Assembly: GCF_009827615.1 (NCBI RefSeq)
Contig: NZ_WTYU01000001.1
Location: forward strand, 207,001-271,000
Reading direction: 5' to 3'
Length of the DNA: 64,000 nt
Origin: Allopontixanthobacter confluentis
GTDB taxonomy: Bacteria > Pseudomonadota > Alphaproteobacteria > Sphingomonadales > Sphingomonadaceae
Of this stretch, positions 17,723 through 25,542 are shown in pieces (the stretch's first letter is position 1; every line of letters starts with the position of its first letter). The notes under the pieces were generated by a model. The model saw only the letters and a list, made by a program, of their open reading frames with translations, was not told the DNA's origin and ran no database searches. A program made the position numbers and the translations under genes.

Positions 17723-17791
17723 GGTGTCCAGCTCGGCAGCGAGAACGCGAAGCTCAAGCGCTTGCTGGCCGATGCGATGCCGGACCAGTGA
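17723..17791 (+). pseudogene. fragment of an IS3-family OrfA
   Basis: A 23-codon frame ends in TGA at 17789 and contains L-G-S-E-N-A-K-L-K-R-L-L-A-D-A-M, the leucine-rich C-terminal helix of IS3 OrfA proteins (consensus ExxxLKxLLADxML). Nothing of the helix-turn-helix or of OrfB remains beside it. It is a relic lying between the IS5 and IS481 remnants. Confidence 0.6.
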
Positions 17792-17843
17792 CGTGACACC
17801 ATTTGTAACATCGAGTGACTGGCGAGACATCGCCGTTACACGA

Positions 17844-18554
17844 TTATAGCCTTTCACGAAGAGCTTCATAGGGTGTCTTCCCTTTGAAGGCGCCGTGCGG
17901 TCTATGGAAGTTATAGAAGTGCTCCCATTGATCGAGTTTGGCTTCCAGATCGAGGTCGCCTTTATAGCTGAGCAGCCGATAAAATTCCTGGCCGTCGGAG
18001 CGGTGTGATCGTTCCACTTTTCCGTTGAGTTGGGGCGTGCCACGTTTGATATCAGCATGACGGATGCCGAGGTCTTCGACGTGCCAATTGAACGTGGCTT
18101 GGAACTCATGACCGTTATCAGTGCGGATCTCGCGGATACGGAATGGGAACTTGTCGATGATGTGATCGACAAAGTCGATCGCGTTAGTCTGGGTATGCTT
18201 TTGGTAGACCTTGTGTGCACGCACGCGGGTAGCGTCATCGATCGCCGTGTATTGGAAACGGCGTATCTTCTCGCCTTTCTTTCCGAAGAAAGTCAGAAAC
18301 TTGACGTCCATCTGGATATGATGGCTAGGGACCTGTTTGTTGTAGCACTTGGTGTGAATTTTGCGCAGACGCGTTCCGCGCGGGAGCCGGTTCAAGCCAT
18401 TGCGTTTGAGTATCCCGTAGATGGTTGCGTCGGATAATTTGATGCTGCGATAGCGCGCCAGATACCACATGATCCGTTCTGCCTCGGCCTGGTTCCACGC
18501 CAGTTCTCCTCTGGTGGTAAAGAACGACTTGGCCGTACTTCTAAGGCTGGGCAA
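17844..18554 (-). pseudogene. IS481-family transposase lacking its N-terminus
   Basis: 236 residues of an IS481/integrase-core (rve) transposase with all three catalytic acids: D in I-Q-M-D-V-K-F, D in I-R-T-D-N-G-H-E-F and E in L-N-G-K-V-E-R-S-H-R. The C-terminal end, Y-N-F-H-R-P-H-G-A-F-K-G-K-T-P-Y, is complete. Full members are about 320-350 residues, so roughly the first 100 residues with the helix-turn-helix are missing. Sequence upstream of 18554 turns directly into an IS110 remnant on the other strand. The gene is therefore truncated, although its catalytic domain looks intact. Confidence 0.8.
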
Positions 18555-18586
18555 GCTGATCTCCGCAGACTGCTCATCATTGGCGC

Positions 18587-18772
18587 GATGTCACGTCTGA
18601 AATGGATGGCCGTAAATCAACACCAGAGGACTCGTGGCTGGCACCGATCTCATCCCGGAAGCCGCGAATGCTTGTAGCTATTGCTTTGGCCAACAAGATG
18701 GCGCGGACGATCTGGGCGCTAATAATTACAAATGAGGATTATCGAGTTCCGGCACAGGTGGTGGCAACATGA
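18587..18772 (+). pseudogene. C-terminal fragment of an IS110-family transposase
   Basis: The plus-strand frame ending at the TGA 18770-18772 contains S-S-R-K-P-R-M-L-V-A-I-A-L-A-N-K-M-A-R-T and then I-W-A-L-I, followed by E-D-Y-R-V-P-A. This is the conserved C-terminal end of IS110 transposases. The preceding 20 or so codons (to about 18587) are plausible but diverged; the N-terminal DEDD domain is absent. The non-coding stretch 18773 to about 19050, which I otherwise see no gene in, looks like the long 3' untranslated end usual for IS110 elements. Confidence 0.65.
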
Positions 18773-19071
18773 GCAACATGCCGCAAAATCTGCCTGACGT
18801 CGGATAAGGGAGGTGTGAGAAGGCGACGACCAGAATGGGCAAAATGATCGAAAAGATCTGGGTCAGAAAAACCAGTTAGGGACTCTGAGCATAGAAGCTC
18901 GCTAGCGAGATTTGGATCTGACCCGCAGATCACCATACCGGTCAGCGGCTTCTAATAGTGCCGCATTCATAGGCCTTACAGAAGACTGCACTCGATCACC
19001 AATCCATAGGATCAAAAACTTCTTGCACCATGGGCGGCAACCACAGAAGTCCCTACATGTCTACAGCCCCT

Positions 19072-20082
19072 CTATGCATCCGGCACCGACGCTCGCGCGA
19101 TACTGCTGACGCCTGGCATTCCGGACCGGCCCAGGTCCTCGCGCCAGATTCCAGAATTGCCCAGCCGCTTGAGGCCGTCCCAGCGGCGCTCGTGCATAAG
19201 CCCGGCCGAGGCGTTTTCCACATATCGCGACAGCACCGCATGGCTTTTCCATCCCCCGGCGTGCATGATTCCGATGATGTCTGCTCCGGCAACCATCATG
19301 TCCTGCGCCGCCCCCACGCGCATCGAATGGCCCGATAGCGAGCGAACCATCGCTGGTTCGACCTGAGCCCTATGTGCGGAGGCCTTGATCAGCCGGCGAA
19401 TGGATGACGTGTTCAGGTGCCGGGCCGACAGTTTCCGTGTGTGCAAGCCGCGAAAAAGTGGCCCCTCGTGAAGATCTGCCGCGCTCAGCCAGGCGCTAAG
19501 GCGCGTGGCCGTGACGGGGGACAGATAGGCGATCCGCCCATCGCCGAAGGGATCAGACTTGGCTATCGGGATCCGGATCCTCGAACAATCCTTATTTAGA
19601 TGCTCAACCTGCATCGCGGCCAGTTCATAACTTCTGCCCAGCGTATCGTAGCCGACGCTCAGCAGCGCCGCGTCCCGCAGCCCGCTCAGGGTGCCGGGGC
19701 AAGCGGCGGCAATCTTTCCTAGAAGTCCCGCTGTCAGCCCGGTCGATTGTTTTGGCCGGCTGTGCCGCGCGCGCCGGGCACGCCGCAGGGACAGATAGAC
19801 CGCGCTGTTGTCGGTGGGCGAGGGCAGATCCGCCAACCGGTGGGCAAACTTGATCGCGTCGACGCGGTGCTTGATGGTCGAGATGGCCTTGGTTTCCAGC
19901 TGCGCATCGACAAATTCGGCGATCGTTTACGGTGCGGCCGGAAGCCATCCCAGGTCGCGACGGGCGCACCAGGCCTGGAAGTGTTTCAGATCATTGCGAT
20001 AGCCACGCAGCGTGTTATCTGAGTACGCGCCAGCGCAGCGGGCAAACATGCGGTCCATTTGAGATTGATCAGAGAAACTCAT
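19072..20082 (-). pseudogene. tyrosine recombinase/integrase broken by a single TAA
   Basis: From the ATG at 20082 the frame encodes an N-terminal SAM-like domain (N-T-L-R-G-Y-R-N-D-L-K-H-F-Q-A-W-C). It hits TAA at 19929-19927, then continues in the same frame for about 285 codons to 19072. The catalytic domain keeps the first Arg (L-G-R-S-Y-E-L), the H-x-x-R of S-G-H-S-M-R-V-G-A, the Trp of A-G-G-W-K-S and the nucleophile Tyr of L-S-R-Y-V-E. The TAA needs only one base change from GAA (Glu), which suits the expected helix sequence. A downstream ATG at 19836 could start a catalytic-domain-only product of 254 residues. It is divergent from the XRE gene, and their start codons overlap at 20080-20083. 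Confidence 0.85.
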
Positions 20083-20084
20083 GT

Positions 20085-20099
20085 GTACTAATTTAGTAC
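20085..20099. promoter_or_regulatory. 15-bp palindrome, likely operator for the XRE regulator
   Basis: The sequence GTACTAATTTAGTAC has perfect 7-bp arms around one central base. It lies between the divergent integrase and regulator genes, 17 bases before the regulator ATG at 20117. Its position and symmetry suit autoregulation and co-regulation of the integrase by the XRE protein. Confidence 0.5.
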
Positions 20100-20116
20100 T
20101 TAAAGAGCGAGAGTCA

Positions 20117-20350
20117 ATGATTTCTTCCCGTCAAATACGCGGCGCGCGAGGCCTCCTAAAAATTACCGCAAGCGAGCTTGCCGAGTTGGCGGGAGTGACA
20201 TGGAAGACGGTGCAGCGTTTCGAAGCGGCCTCGGATATTCCGCCCTCCCGAAGCGGAACACTTGAGCGCGTAAAAGCCGCGCTCGAAGACGCCGGTATCG
20301 AGTTCATCGGCGATCCGGTAACCTCGCCCGGTGTCCGCCTGCGCCGCTAG
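20117..20350 (+). CDS. small XRE-family helix-turn-helix regulator
   Basis: A 77-residue protein that is almost entirely one HTH domain: R-G-L-L-K-I-T-A-S-E-L-A-E-L-A-G-V-T-W-K-T-V-Q-R-F-E-A, with the recognition helix V-T-W-K-T-V-Q-R. The tail ends G-V-R-L-R-R. This compact XRE type is common beside integrases and plasmid or phage genes in alphaproteobacteria. The ATG at 20117 has GAGCGAGAG upstream and starts the domain normally; the in-frame ATG at 20081 would put the palindrome inside the coding sequence and is less likely. Expected role: DNA-binding repressor of its own promoter and of the neighbouring recombinase. Confidence 0.85.
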   Translation: MISSRQIRGARGLLKITASELAELAGVTWKTVQRFEAASDIPPSRSGTLERVKAALEDAGIEFIGDPVTSPGVRLRR

Positions 20351-20437
20351 GAAGATTTCCCACCATGATCGCCGCTCTCTCCGCTGCACCGTCTAGCGAG
20401 GCTGCTCTTCTGGAGCGCAGCCGCTTTTGCGCTGGTC

Positions 20438-20755
20438 ATGGCCAGCCTGCAAAATCCGATCGAGCTACCCGGCGAACCCAGTGACAAGGTTCAGCACATG
20501 ATCGCTTTCGCAGTTCTGGCACTGCTCGGAGCGCAAGCCTATCCAAGGCGCCTCATGGCGCTTCTCATCGGGCTCAGCGCCTTCGGGGCGCTGATCGAAC
20601 TCGTCCACCTGATCCCCTCTTTGAAGCGCACAGCCGATTGGACCGACCTTGCAGCCGAGATCATCACTACGGCCGCCGTCCTCGGCGTCATATTCATGGT
20701 CCGGCGGCTGCGTGCCCGCCCCAAGCGATTTACGAGAGAAGCGCTTATTCGCTAG
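20438..20755 (+). CDS. VanZ-like membrane protein (N-terminus possibly truncated)
   Basis: A 105-residue VanZ-family protein. The signature D-K-V-Q-H-M-I-A-F-A-V-L-A-L-L-G-A is followed by two further helices and the D-W-T-D-L-A-A-E-I-I-T-T motif. VanZ family proteins are small polytopic membrane proteins of unclear biochemical role, sometimes tied to cell-envelope glycopolymers. The same frame is open back to 20369 and encodes L-A-R-L-L-F-W-S-A-A-A-F-A-L-V, which looks like the missing first membrane helix, but it lacks an ordinary start codon. An ATG at 20365 lies in a different frame, so a one-base frameshift may have shortened the gene. Its 3' end overlaps the convergent gene by 11 bases. 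Confidence 0.75.
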   Translation: MASLQNPIELPGEPSDKVQHMIAFAVLALLGAQAYPRRLMALLIGLSAFGALIELVHLIPSLKRTADWTDLAAEIITTAAVLGVIFMVRRLRARPKRFTREALIR

Positions 20756-22007
20756 GCTGGCCAATGATGGGATTCATCGCCAGCACCTGATCGATGTGGG
20801 CCACAGCCTCATTATATCGTTTCGCCTCGAGGTTACCAAACCTATCCGAAAACGAAGCCTCGGAGAGGCCTTCCAAGGCCGTGAGCAACGATTTCGGAAG
20901 AAGGTCCTCTTCTCGGGCTAAGCTGAGTGCCCGCAGTGCCAGGGCCGAGGTTTTCGGATCTTGCGAGAGGAGTGCCGCCTGCATCCCGGCCCTGTCTGCG
21001 GCAAGGTCGACGAAAGAAAACCCCGAACCATTGGGCAAGCTGTCGCCAAGTTCCTTCCACTCCCCCAGGTTGGCAGCAACCTTCGCGCCCAGAACAGAGG
21101 TCAATGCCGCCGAAAAAACCCAGTGCTTCGCCAGATCTGTGCGCCCTTGAAGCATGATGGGCTGGGAAGATGACGGGCAGTCCTTCCTTAGTGCCGCCGC
21201 CCCTGGAGAAAGTACATCAGCCTTCTCCTCAACCACCAGTATGGCGAGGGCAACAAACGCCGCCCGATTAAAATCGGCTGCATCAGTGGAAGGCGCTGCG
21301 GCGAAAAGCCTGTTCACGAGCACAGGCAGGAGATCTGTTGGATCTTGCCGCTGATCAGCAGCAGCCTGACAGTACAGATCTCTGACAAGTTTGGGATCGA
21401 TGCTATCTGCTCCAACCATCCGTACATGGCCGGTGCCACTGACATCTCTCGGCAGGGCAATCTCAGCTATAACCTGATCATCTTCAACTGATACACGTCT
21501 CACCAGCTCATCCAGTGACGGATTTCGCGCGCCGCTTGAGGAGAAACTCCAACGAACGGCATCGCCCAACCACCTCGAGACGGTGGGAGGAAAGCTGATC
21601 CAGCCAACCTTGAGACGATAGGCGGGAAATCCGGCGTGCTCTCCCGCCACCGTAGTTTCGGTGTTCAGCCATAGGCCAAGCGGAAGAGCAATGCTGGCGC
21701 TGACGGATAAGATGCCGTTCTTCAGCCGCGTCTCAACGCGCTGGATACCGGTCACATCGCTGAGCAGGCTGGCCAATCCTTCAATGGTCTCAGGGCTGAA
21801 CTGAACCTGTGTGGCAGCGCCGGTACCTTGCGCTACCTTTAGCTGGTCCCAGACCTCCCTGGCAGCCCCGACATCTTGCGCCGAAGGCCGCTCCGCTGGC
21901 CTAACCGCCGCGCCTACATCGATGAACATGACGGCTAATATGGTCACCAGAAACATTACAAGCGCCGCGCCATTGCGGAGCCGGGTTTTAGAAGGCCGTG
22001 TGGACAT
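20745..22007 (-). CDS. unrecognised membrane-anchored protein, 420 residues
   Basis: I do not recognise the family. The N-terminus has a basic start and one hydrophobic segment (about 14-34, ALVMFLVTILAVMFIDVGAA), which predicts a signal anchor with the rest in the periplasm. The middle (about 90-170) looks like a beta-rich domain (GILSVSASIALPLGLWL, YRLKVGWISFPPTV). The C-terminal half is helical and alanine-rich and ends in a TPR-like helical pair (A-K-R-Y-N-E-A-V-A-H-I-D-Q-V-L-A-M-N-P). The codon use looks genuine and there are no breaks. It overlaps the VanZ-like gene tail to tail by 11 bases, so the two may be an old pair. A role in the envelope or in polysaccharide handling is possible but unsupported. 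Confidence 0.8.
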   Translation of the reverse strand: MSTRPSKTRLRNGAALVMFLVTILAVMFIDVGAAVRPAERPSAQDVGAAREVWDQLKVAQGTGAATQVQFSPETIEGLASLLSDVTGIQRVETRLKNGILSVSASIALPLGLWLNTETTVAGEHAGFPAYRLKVGWISFPPTVSRWLGDAVRWSFSSSGARNPSLDELVRRVSVEDDQVIAEIALPRDVSGTGHVRMVGADSIDPKLVRDLYCQAAADQRQDPTDLLPVLVNRLFAAAPSTDAADFNRAAFVALAILVVEEKADVLSPGAAALRKDCPSSSQPIMLQGRTDLAKHWVFSAALTSVLGAKVAANLGEWKELGDSLPNGSGFSFVDLAADRAGMQAALLSQDPKTSALALRALSLAREEDLLPKSLLTALEGLSEASFSDRFGNLEAKRYNEAVAHIDQVLAMNPIIGQPSE

Positions 22008-22225
22008 CGGATTGACCTAAACCAACATCCCTGCGCCATCCACCCACAAACACCAGGAAGCTTCAGACGCTCACGCAGGCAGGACCCGGAGCCGGATCAT
22101 CGGCACGAACGAGGCCAAGGCAATGTAATCCGGCAGCGGCCGATCCGAGACTGGCGGTGCGGGATCAAGTTGACCGCTTCCGCTCAATTCTTCATCGACT
22201 GGCGCTGATGCCGAGGAGGATATCA

Positions 22226-23134
22226 GTGCCCGACATTCTTTTTCACCAATATGACAGTTCGCCATTTTCAGAGAAGGTGCGCGTCTGCCTTGGTATCAAG
22301 GCTCTGGCATGGGCGGCTGTCAATCAACCCGTCATCATGCCCAAACCTGACCTTGTGGCGCTGACGGGTGGTTATCGCCGTATACCGGTCATGCAGATCG
22401 GTGCGGACATTTACTGCGACAGCCAGTTGATCGTCCGGGAACTTGAACGACGATTTCCCGAACCAACGCTGTTCCCGCAGGGCGACCATGGCCTGGCATA
22501 TGCCAACGCGATGTGGACGGACCGCGCGGTGTTCCAGGCCGCGGTCGCGATAATTTTCGGGGGGCTAGGCGAGAAAGTCCCGGCCGCCTTTGTCAAAGAT
22601 CGCATAGCGCTTTCCGGGCGTTCGTTCGACCCGGCCGCCATGCAGGCGGCTGTTCCCCATATGGAAGCGCAAATCCGGGCACATATCGCGCTCTTATCCG
22701 ATCAGCTTGCTGACGGGCGCCGGTTCCTGTCCGGGGACAGCGCCGGACTGGTTGATGCCAATGGCTATTACAATTTGTGGTTCATCCGGTCGGCCTTTCC
22801 GCCAGCAGCAAGCCTGTTCGAGAGCATGCCTCACCTGCCTGAATGGCTGGAGAGGGTGAAGGCGATCGGTCATGGCGAGCGAACGGAGGTAAGCCGCGAG
22901 GCTGCGCTTGACCTGGCGCGGACCAGCGAACCGATAGAAAGCACGGTTGCGTCCCGGGACGCCGAACTTGAAGGCAAGCAGGTAACTACTGCCGCCGATG
23001 ATTATGGGCGCGACGCGGTTGCAGGATTGCTTGTGGGCTCGTCCGAGCATCATGTGTCGATCCGCCGCAATGATCCGCGCGTAGGTGAGGTCGTTGTTCA
23101 TTTCCCGCGCATAGGATTTTCCGTTCTGAGCTGA
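22226..23134 (+). CDS. glutathione S-transferase family protein
   Basis: 302 residues. The N-terminal thioredoxin-like GST domain (D-I-L-F-H-Q-Y-D-S-S-P-F-S-E-K-V-R) carries a Ser in the position used by many GSTs to activate the thiol. It is followed by R-R-I-P-V-M-Q with the cis-proline and D-S-Q-L-I-V-R-E-L-E. The helical C-terminal domain spans about 90-210. Roughly 90 further residues form an extra C-terminal domain (about 215-302, Y-G-R-D-A-V-A-G-L-L) unlike a plain GST. A strong AGGAGGA lies five bases before the GTG at 22226, which decides that start against the longer frame from 22157. It is probably cytoplasmic, and its substrate is unknown. Confidence 0.85.
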   Translation: MPDILFHQYDSSPFSEKVRVCLGIKALAWAAVNQPVIMPKPDLVALTGGYRRIPVMQIGADIYCDSQLIVRELERRFPEPTLFPQGDHGLAYANAMWTDRAVFQAAVAIIFGGLGEKVPAAFVKDRIALSGRSFDPAAMQAAVPHMEAQIRAHIALLSDQLADGRRFLSGDSAGLVDANGYYNLWFIRSAFPPAASLFESMPHLPEWLERVKAIGHGERTEVSREAALDLARTSEPIESTVASRDAELEGKQVTTAADDYGRDAVAGLLVGSSEHHVSIRRNDPRVGEVVVHFPRIGFSVLS

Positions 23135-23283
23135 CGCAAACTGTTCCGTTCCCGGTAAAACCCCGGGCTTGCGCGCGTTCAGTTTGCCTTGGGACGCGCC
23201 CAAATCTTGCGCAGCACCATGCATTGGCGCGCTGCTTGATAGAAACCGGATACATGGCCCCCGTGTTTCAGGGGCGGCCGGTA

Positions 23284-23895
23284 TCACTTGGCCCTTTTGC
23301 CGCCAGGCGGTTGCCGTCGCGCGGCTTTTCTGTGCGGCCGCTTTGCCGGCTGTCGAGGTTTCACTTCGCTGTCACTTGGAGATGTCGATGCCGCACTGGG
23401 CCCGGGCGGGGTCCGTATCGGCTGCTGGTGTACAGGAGGGCTGACCGCACTTTCCAACAGCGCGGCCAGCCGTTGCTCCTCAAGTGATGCCTTTAAAATA
23501 GCCAACAATGCAAGATCCTCTTCGCTCACCTTGATTTCAGGCGGCGGCTCCGCGTTTTGGCGCATCACGGAAAACACCGCGAGCTTGTCCATCGCCTCCA
23601 GGATCGCGAGGATCTCCTTCGGCTTCGCCCCCTTGGCGGAGTGCACCAGTTGTTGAACAATGGCCTGGTAGGCCGAGACCATTGTCTCCTTGCCGTCCGC
23701 GCCGGTAACAGCGGTCTTCGCGGCCATCGCGTCGGCGATCTCCTCGGCCAGGTGCTTGGGGATTGTCTTCACCTTGCGCGGCCGCCCTTTCGGATTCCCG
23801 CTGAACCCGGGCCGGAAGCGACCCGCCTCATCGCGAGGTTTCGCCCGCGTGGGGCGCCGGGGAGTTTTTCTATTAATATTAAGCGGCATGACCAT
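23284..23895 (-). CDS. DUF5681 domain protein
   Basis: A basic 203-residue protein. Near its N-terminus is the DUF5681 motif G-R-F-R-P-G-F-S-G-N-P-K-G-R-P-R-K, which is found in phage and mobile-element proteins of alphaproteobacteria. A helical middle (about 60-130) follows, and then a proline/arginine/lysine-rich tail that looks disordered. GGAGG lies four bases before the ATG at 23895, so that start is firm; the frame extends upstream to 23943 without support. The function is unknown; small-terminase-like or DNA-binding roles have been suggested for relatives by context only. It supports a mobile origin for this zone. Confidence 0.78.
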   Translation of the reverse strand: MVMPLNINRKTPRRPTRAKPRDEAGRFRPGFSGNPKGRPRKVKTIPKHLAEEIADAMAAKTAVTGADGKETMVSAYQAIVQQLVHSAKGAKPKEILAILEAMDKLAVFSVMRQNAEPPPEIKVSEEDLALLAILKASLEEQRLAALLESAVSPPVHQQPIRTPPGPSAASTSPSDSEVKPRQPAKRPHRKAARRQPPGGKRAK

Positions 23896-24579
23896 TGTAC
23901 CTCCAAAGCGAACTTCCAAACCCTGCCGCCCTTGCGGGGGCACGATCTGACACTTCCCTCCTTGGTAGCCACTTAAGGCTGGTCAGACGGCGCCCCAATT
24001 GGAGCGCCTGGATCCCAATGGATCAGAGACCTGTCCGGTTTCCAAGCAAAATCTTCTCCGCTGGACAAAATGCCCCGCCCGCAGCGCCTGCACAGCGCTT
24101 GGCGCCGCAATTGTGCGCAGTCTGGACAGCTCTGTGTCCGGTTTGGCCTGCGCCAGGACAGGCCTGGACAGGAAAACTCGTCCCCAGGACAAGTTTTGCG
24201 CCCTGCTGGGGCCCGATAGTGCGCCTGTTCGGCGCCTGATCCGGGCCTGTTATTTGCCTGTTATTGCCGCTGTTCGGCGCCTGCTTTGCCCCTGCTGTAA
24301 TCCTGCAAGAAATGGCAGATTTCTGCGGCATGAGGCCGGTGCGAGTTTCCATGGGGCAAGCGCATTATGTCCCGCAATAACAGGCAAACAGGGGGAAGGG
24401 CGGCGGCACCCCCTCGCGCGATAACACCACCTGTCGAGCAAAATCATAAGGGCAGCTACATTAGAATGTGGATACTTGTTAGCGGAACGATTTCTTACTG
24501 TAATCATTAGATAATACATCAGGTCAGGTTAAAGCGCTAAATTAACAAGCTGGCAAAGATTTTCCAAAGGGGACCCTAC
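23896..24579. repeat. non-coding stretch rich in short direct and inverted repeats
   Basis: No convincing gene is seen; minus-strand frames at 24023-24352 and 24250-24519 are repetitive and probably not real. The stretch contains TGTTCGGCGCCTG twice (24226-24238, 24271-24283) and CCTGTTATT twice, 11 bases apart (24246-24254, 24257-24265). A perfect 15-bp inverted pair is TTTGCCTGTTATTGC (24253-24267) and GCAATAACAGGCAAA (24374-24388). A hairpin AAAACTCGTCC/GGACAAGTTTT lies at 24173-24197. This could be a decayed replication or transfer origin, or REP-like sequence. Confidence 0.5.
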
Positions 24580-25002
24580 ATGCGATACACAGTACTTGCG
24601 CTCGCTTGCGCAGCTTCGCTCATTTCTGCTTGCACAAACAGCCTAGTGGTTGATGCGACAGGGGCTGAAATTCCCTCAGAACAGGTATATGCCAGCAGCA
24701 TTGGTGGGGCTGACGGAATTGTATCTCCCGGTGAAGAATTGGACGGCCGTGTCCTTCGCGTGTCAACCGGCACCACGGTCAATCGTTTCGCTTTTCTTGC
24801 TAACAACGTTTTCAGGATCGAAGATAGTTCCGGTGATCTGATGGTGCAGGGCACCTACCGGACCCAAGGCTCCGATGTCTGTGTCGATTGGGCGCCGCGT
24901 GGTCAGGAATGCTGGCCAGGGATGATGAGTGCATCTGGCACTGAAACAACCATTACCAGCAACAGAGGCCAGGAAATAAAGATATTGCTTATAGACAGTT
25001 AA
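24580..25002 (+). CDS. small predicted lipoprotein, unknown function
   Basis: A 140-residue protein with a lipoprotein signal peptide, lipobox L-I-S-A-C with Cys at residue 18. The mature part is beta-rich with two cysteines (D-V-C-V-D-W and Q-E-C-W-P) that could form a disulphide. I do not recognise the family. AAGGGG precedes the ATG by seven bases. Composition is lower in GC than the neighbouring GC-rich repeats. It stands alone between the repeat stretch and another tiny exported protein. Confidence 0.7.
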   Translation: MRYTVLALACAASLISACTNSLVVDATGAEIPSEQVYASSIGGADGIVSPGEELDGRVLRVSTGTTVNRFAFLANNVFRIEDSSGDLMVQGTYRTQGSDVCVDWAPRGQECWPGMMSASGTETTITSNRGQEIKILLIDS

Positions 25003-25105
25003 GCCTTATGCTGCTATAAAATCCATGAAATTCAAAATGTAAGTTTCGCAGAGTCGGTAATCGTTAACGGATTTAGCCGGCATTAAATCGGTCAAGGGTA
25101 ATATC

Positions 25106-25327
25106 TTGAAGAACTCAAAAATTTTGACTCCGGCTATTGCATTGTCGCTCGTTATAGCTAGCTTTGCTGCGCTTGCTCCTACTTCTGTGAGCGCTCAGGT
25201 GCGGAGTCAGAATCGTCCTGAGATATTTCTGATTGTCGGCGGTGTAGCAGCGGCGGCACTTCTGGTGCTGCTGGTGGCTGGCGGTGGAAGCAAAGGTAAC
25301 AATCGCCCAACTCCTGTTAGCCCATAA
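25106..25327 (+). CDS. tiny exported or membrane protein with Gly-rich tail
   Basis: 73 residues from a TTG start with AAGGG upstream. The N-terminal signal peptide has a likely cleavage at V-S-A-Q. It is followed by about 10 polar residues, a strongly hydrophobic helix (I-F-L-I-V-G-G-V-A-A-A-A-L-L-V-L-L-V-A) and a Gly/Ser/Asn/Pro tail. The layout resembles small membrane-anchoring peptides; the family is not recognised. It follows the lipoprotein gene by 103 bases. Confidence 0.55.
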   Translation: MKNSKILTPAIALSLVIASFAALAPTSVSAQVRSQNRPEIFLIVGGVAAAALLVLLVAGGGSKGNNRPTPVSP

Positions 25328-25542
25328 TCTGGGTTGAGGTGATTGAGAAAAGTGAAAATGTTTAGCTCTGCTAGGCATTTTTTGCCTCCATCTGTTATCT
25401 TGCTGAAGCGCCAGGTAATATTGATTGTTTGGTCAGATTGCATTGTGCTGGCGAATTTTCTGGCCGCATTCACGATGACGTCCTAGCCGAAGCTATGAGT
25501 ATCATTGCGGCGTTAATAAGAGCGAAGATCGGACCTTAATAT

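Noticed and set aside
24023-24519. Two overlapping minus-strand frames upstream of the DUF5681 gene
   Set aside because: Their sequence is mostly the translation of short DNA repeats, with no ribosome-binding site or domain.
23896-24579. CRISPR array in the repeat-rich stretch
   Set aside because: Repeats are short (9-15 bases), irregularly spaced and partly inverted, and there are no cas genes.
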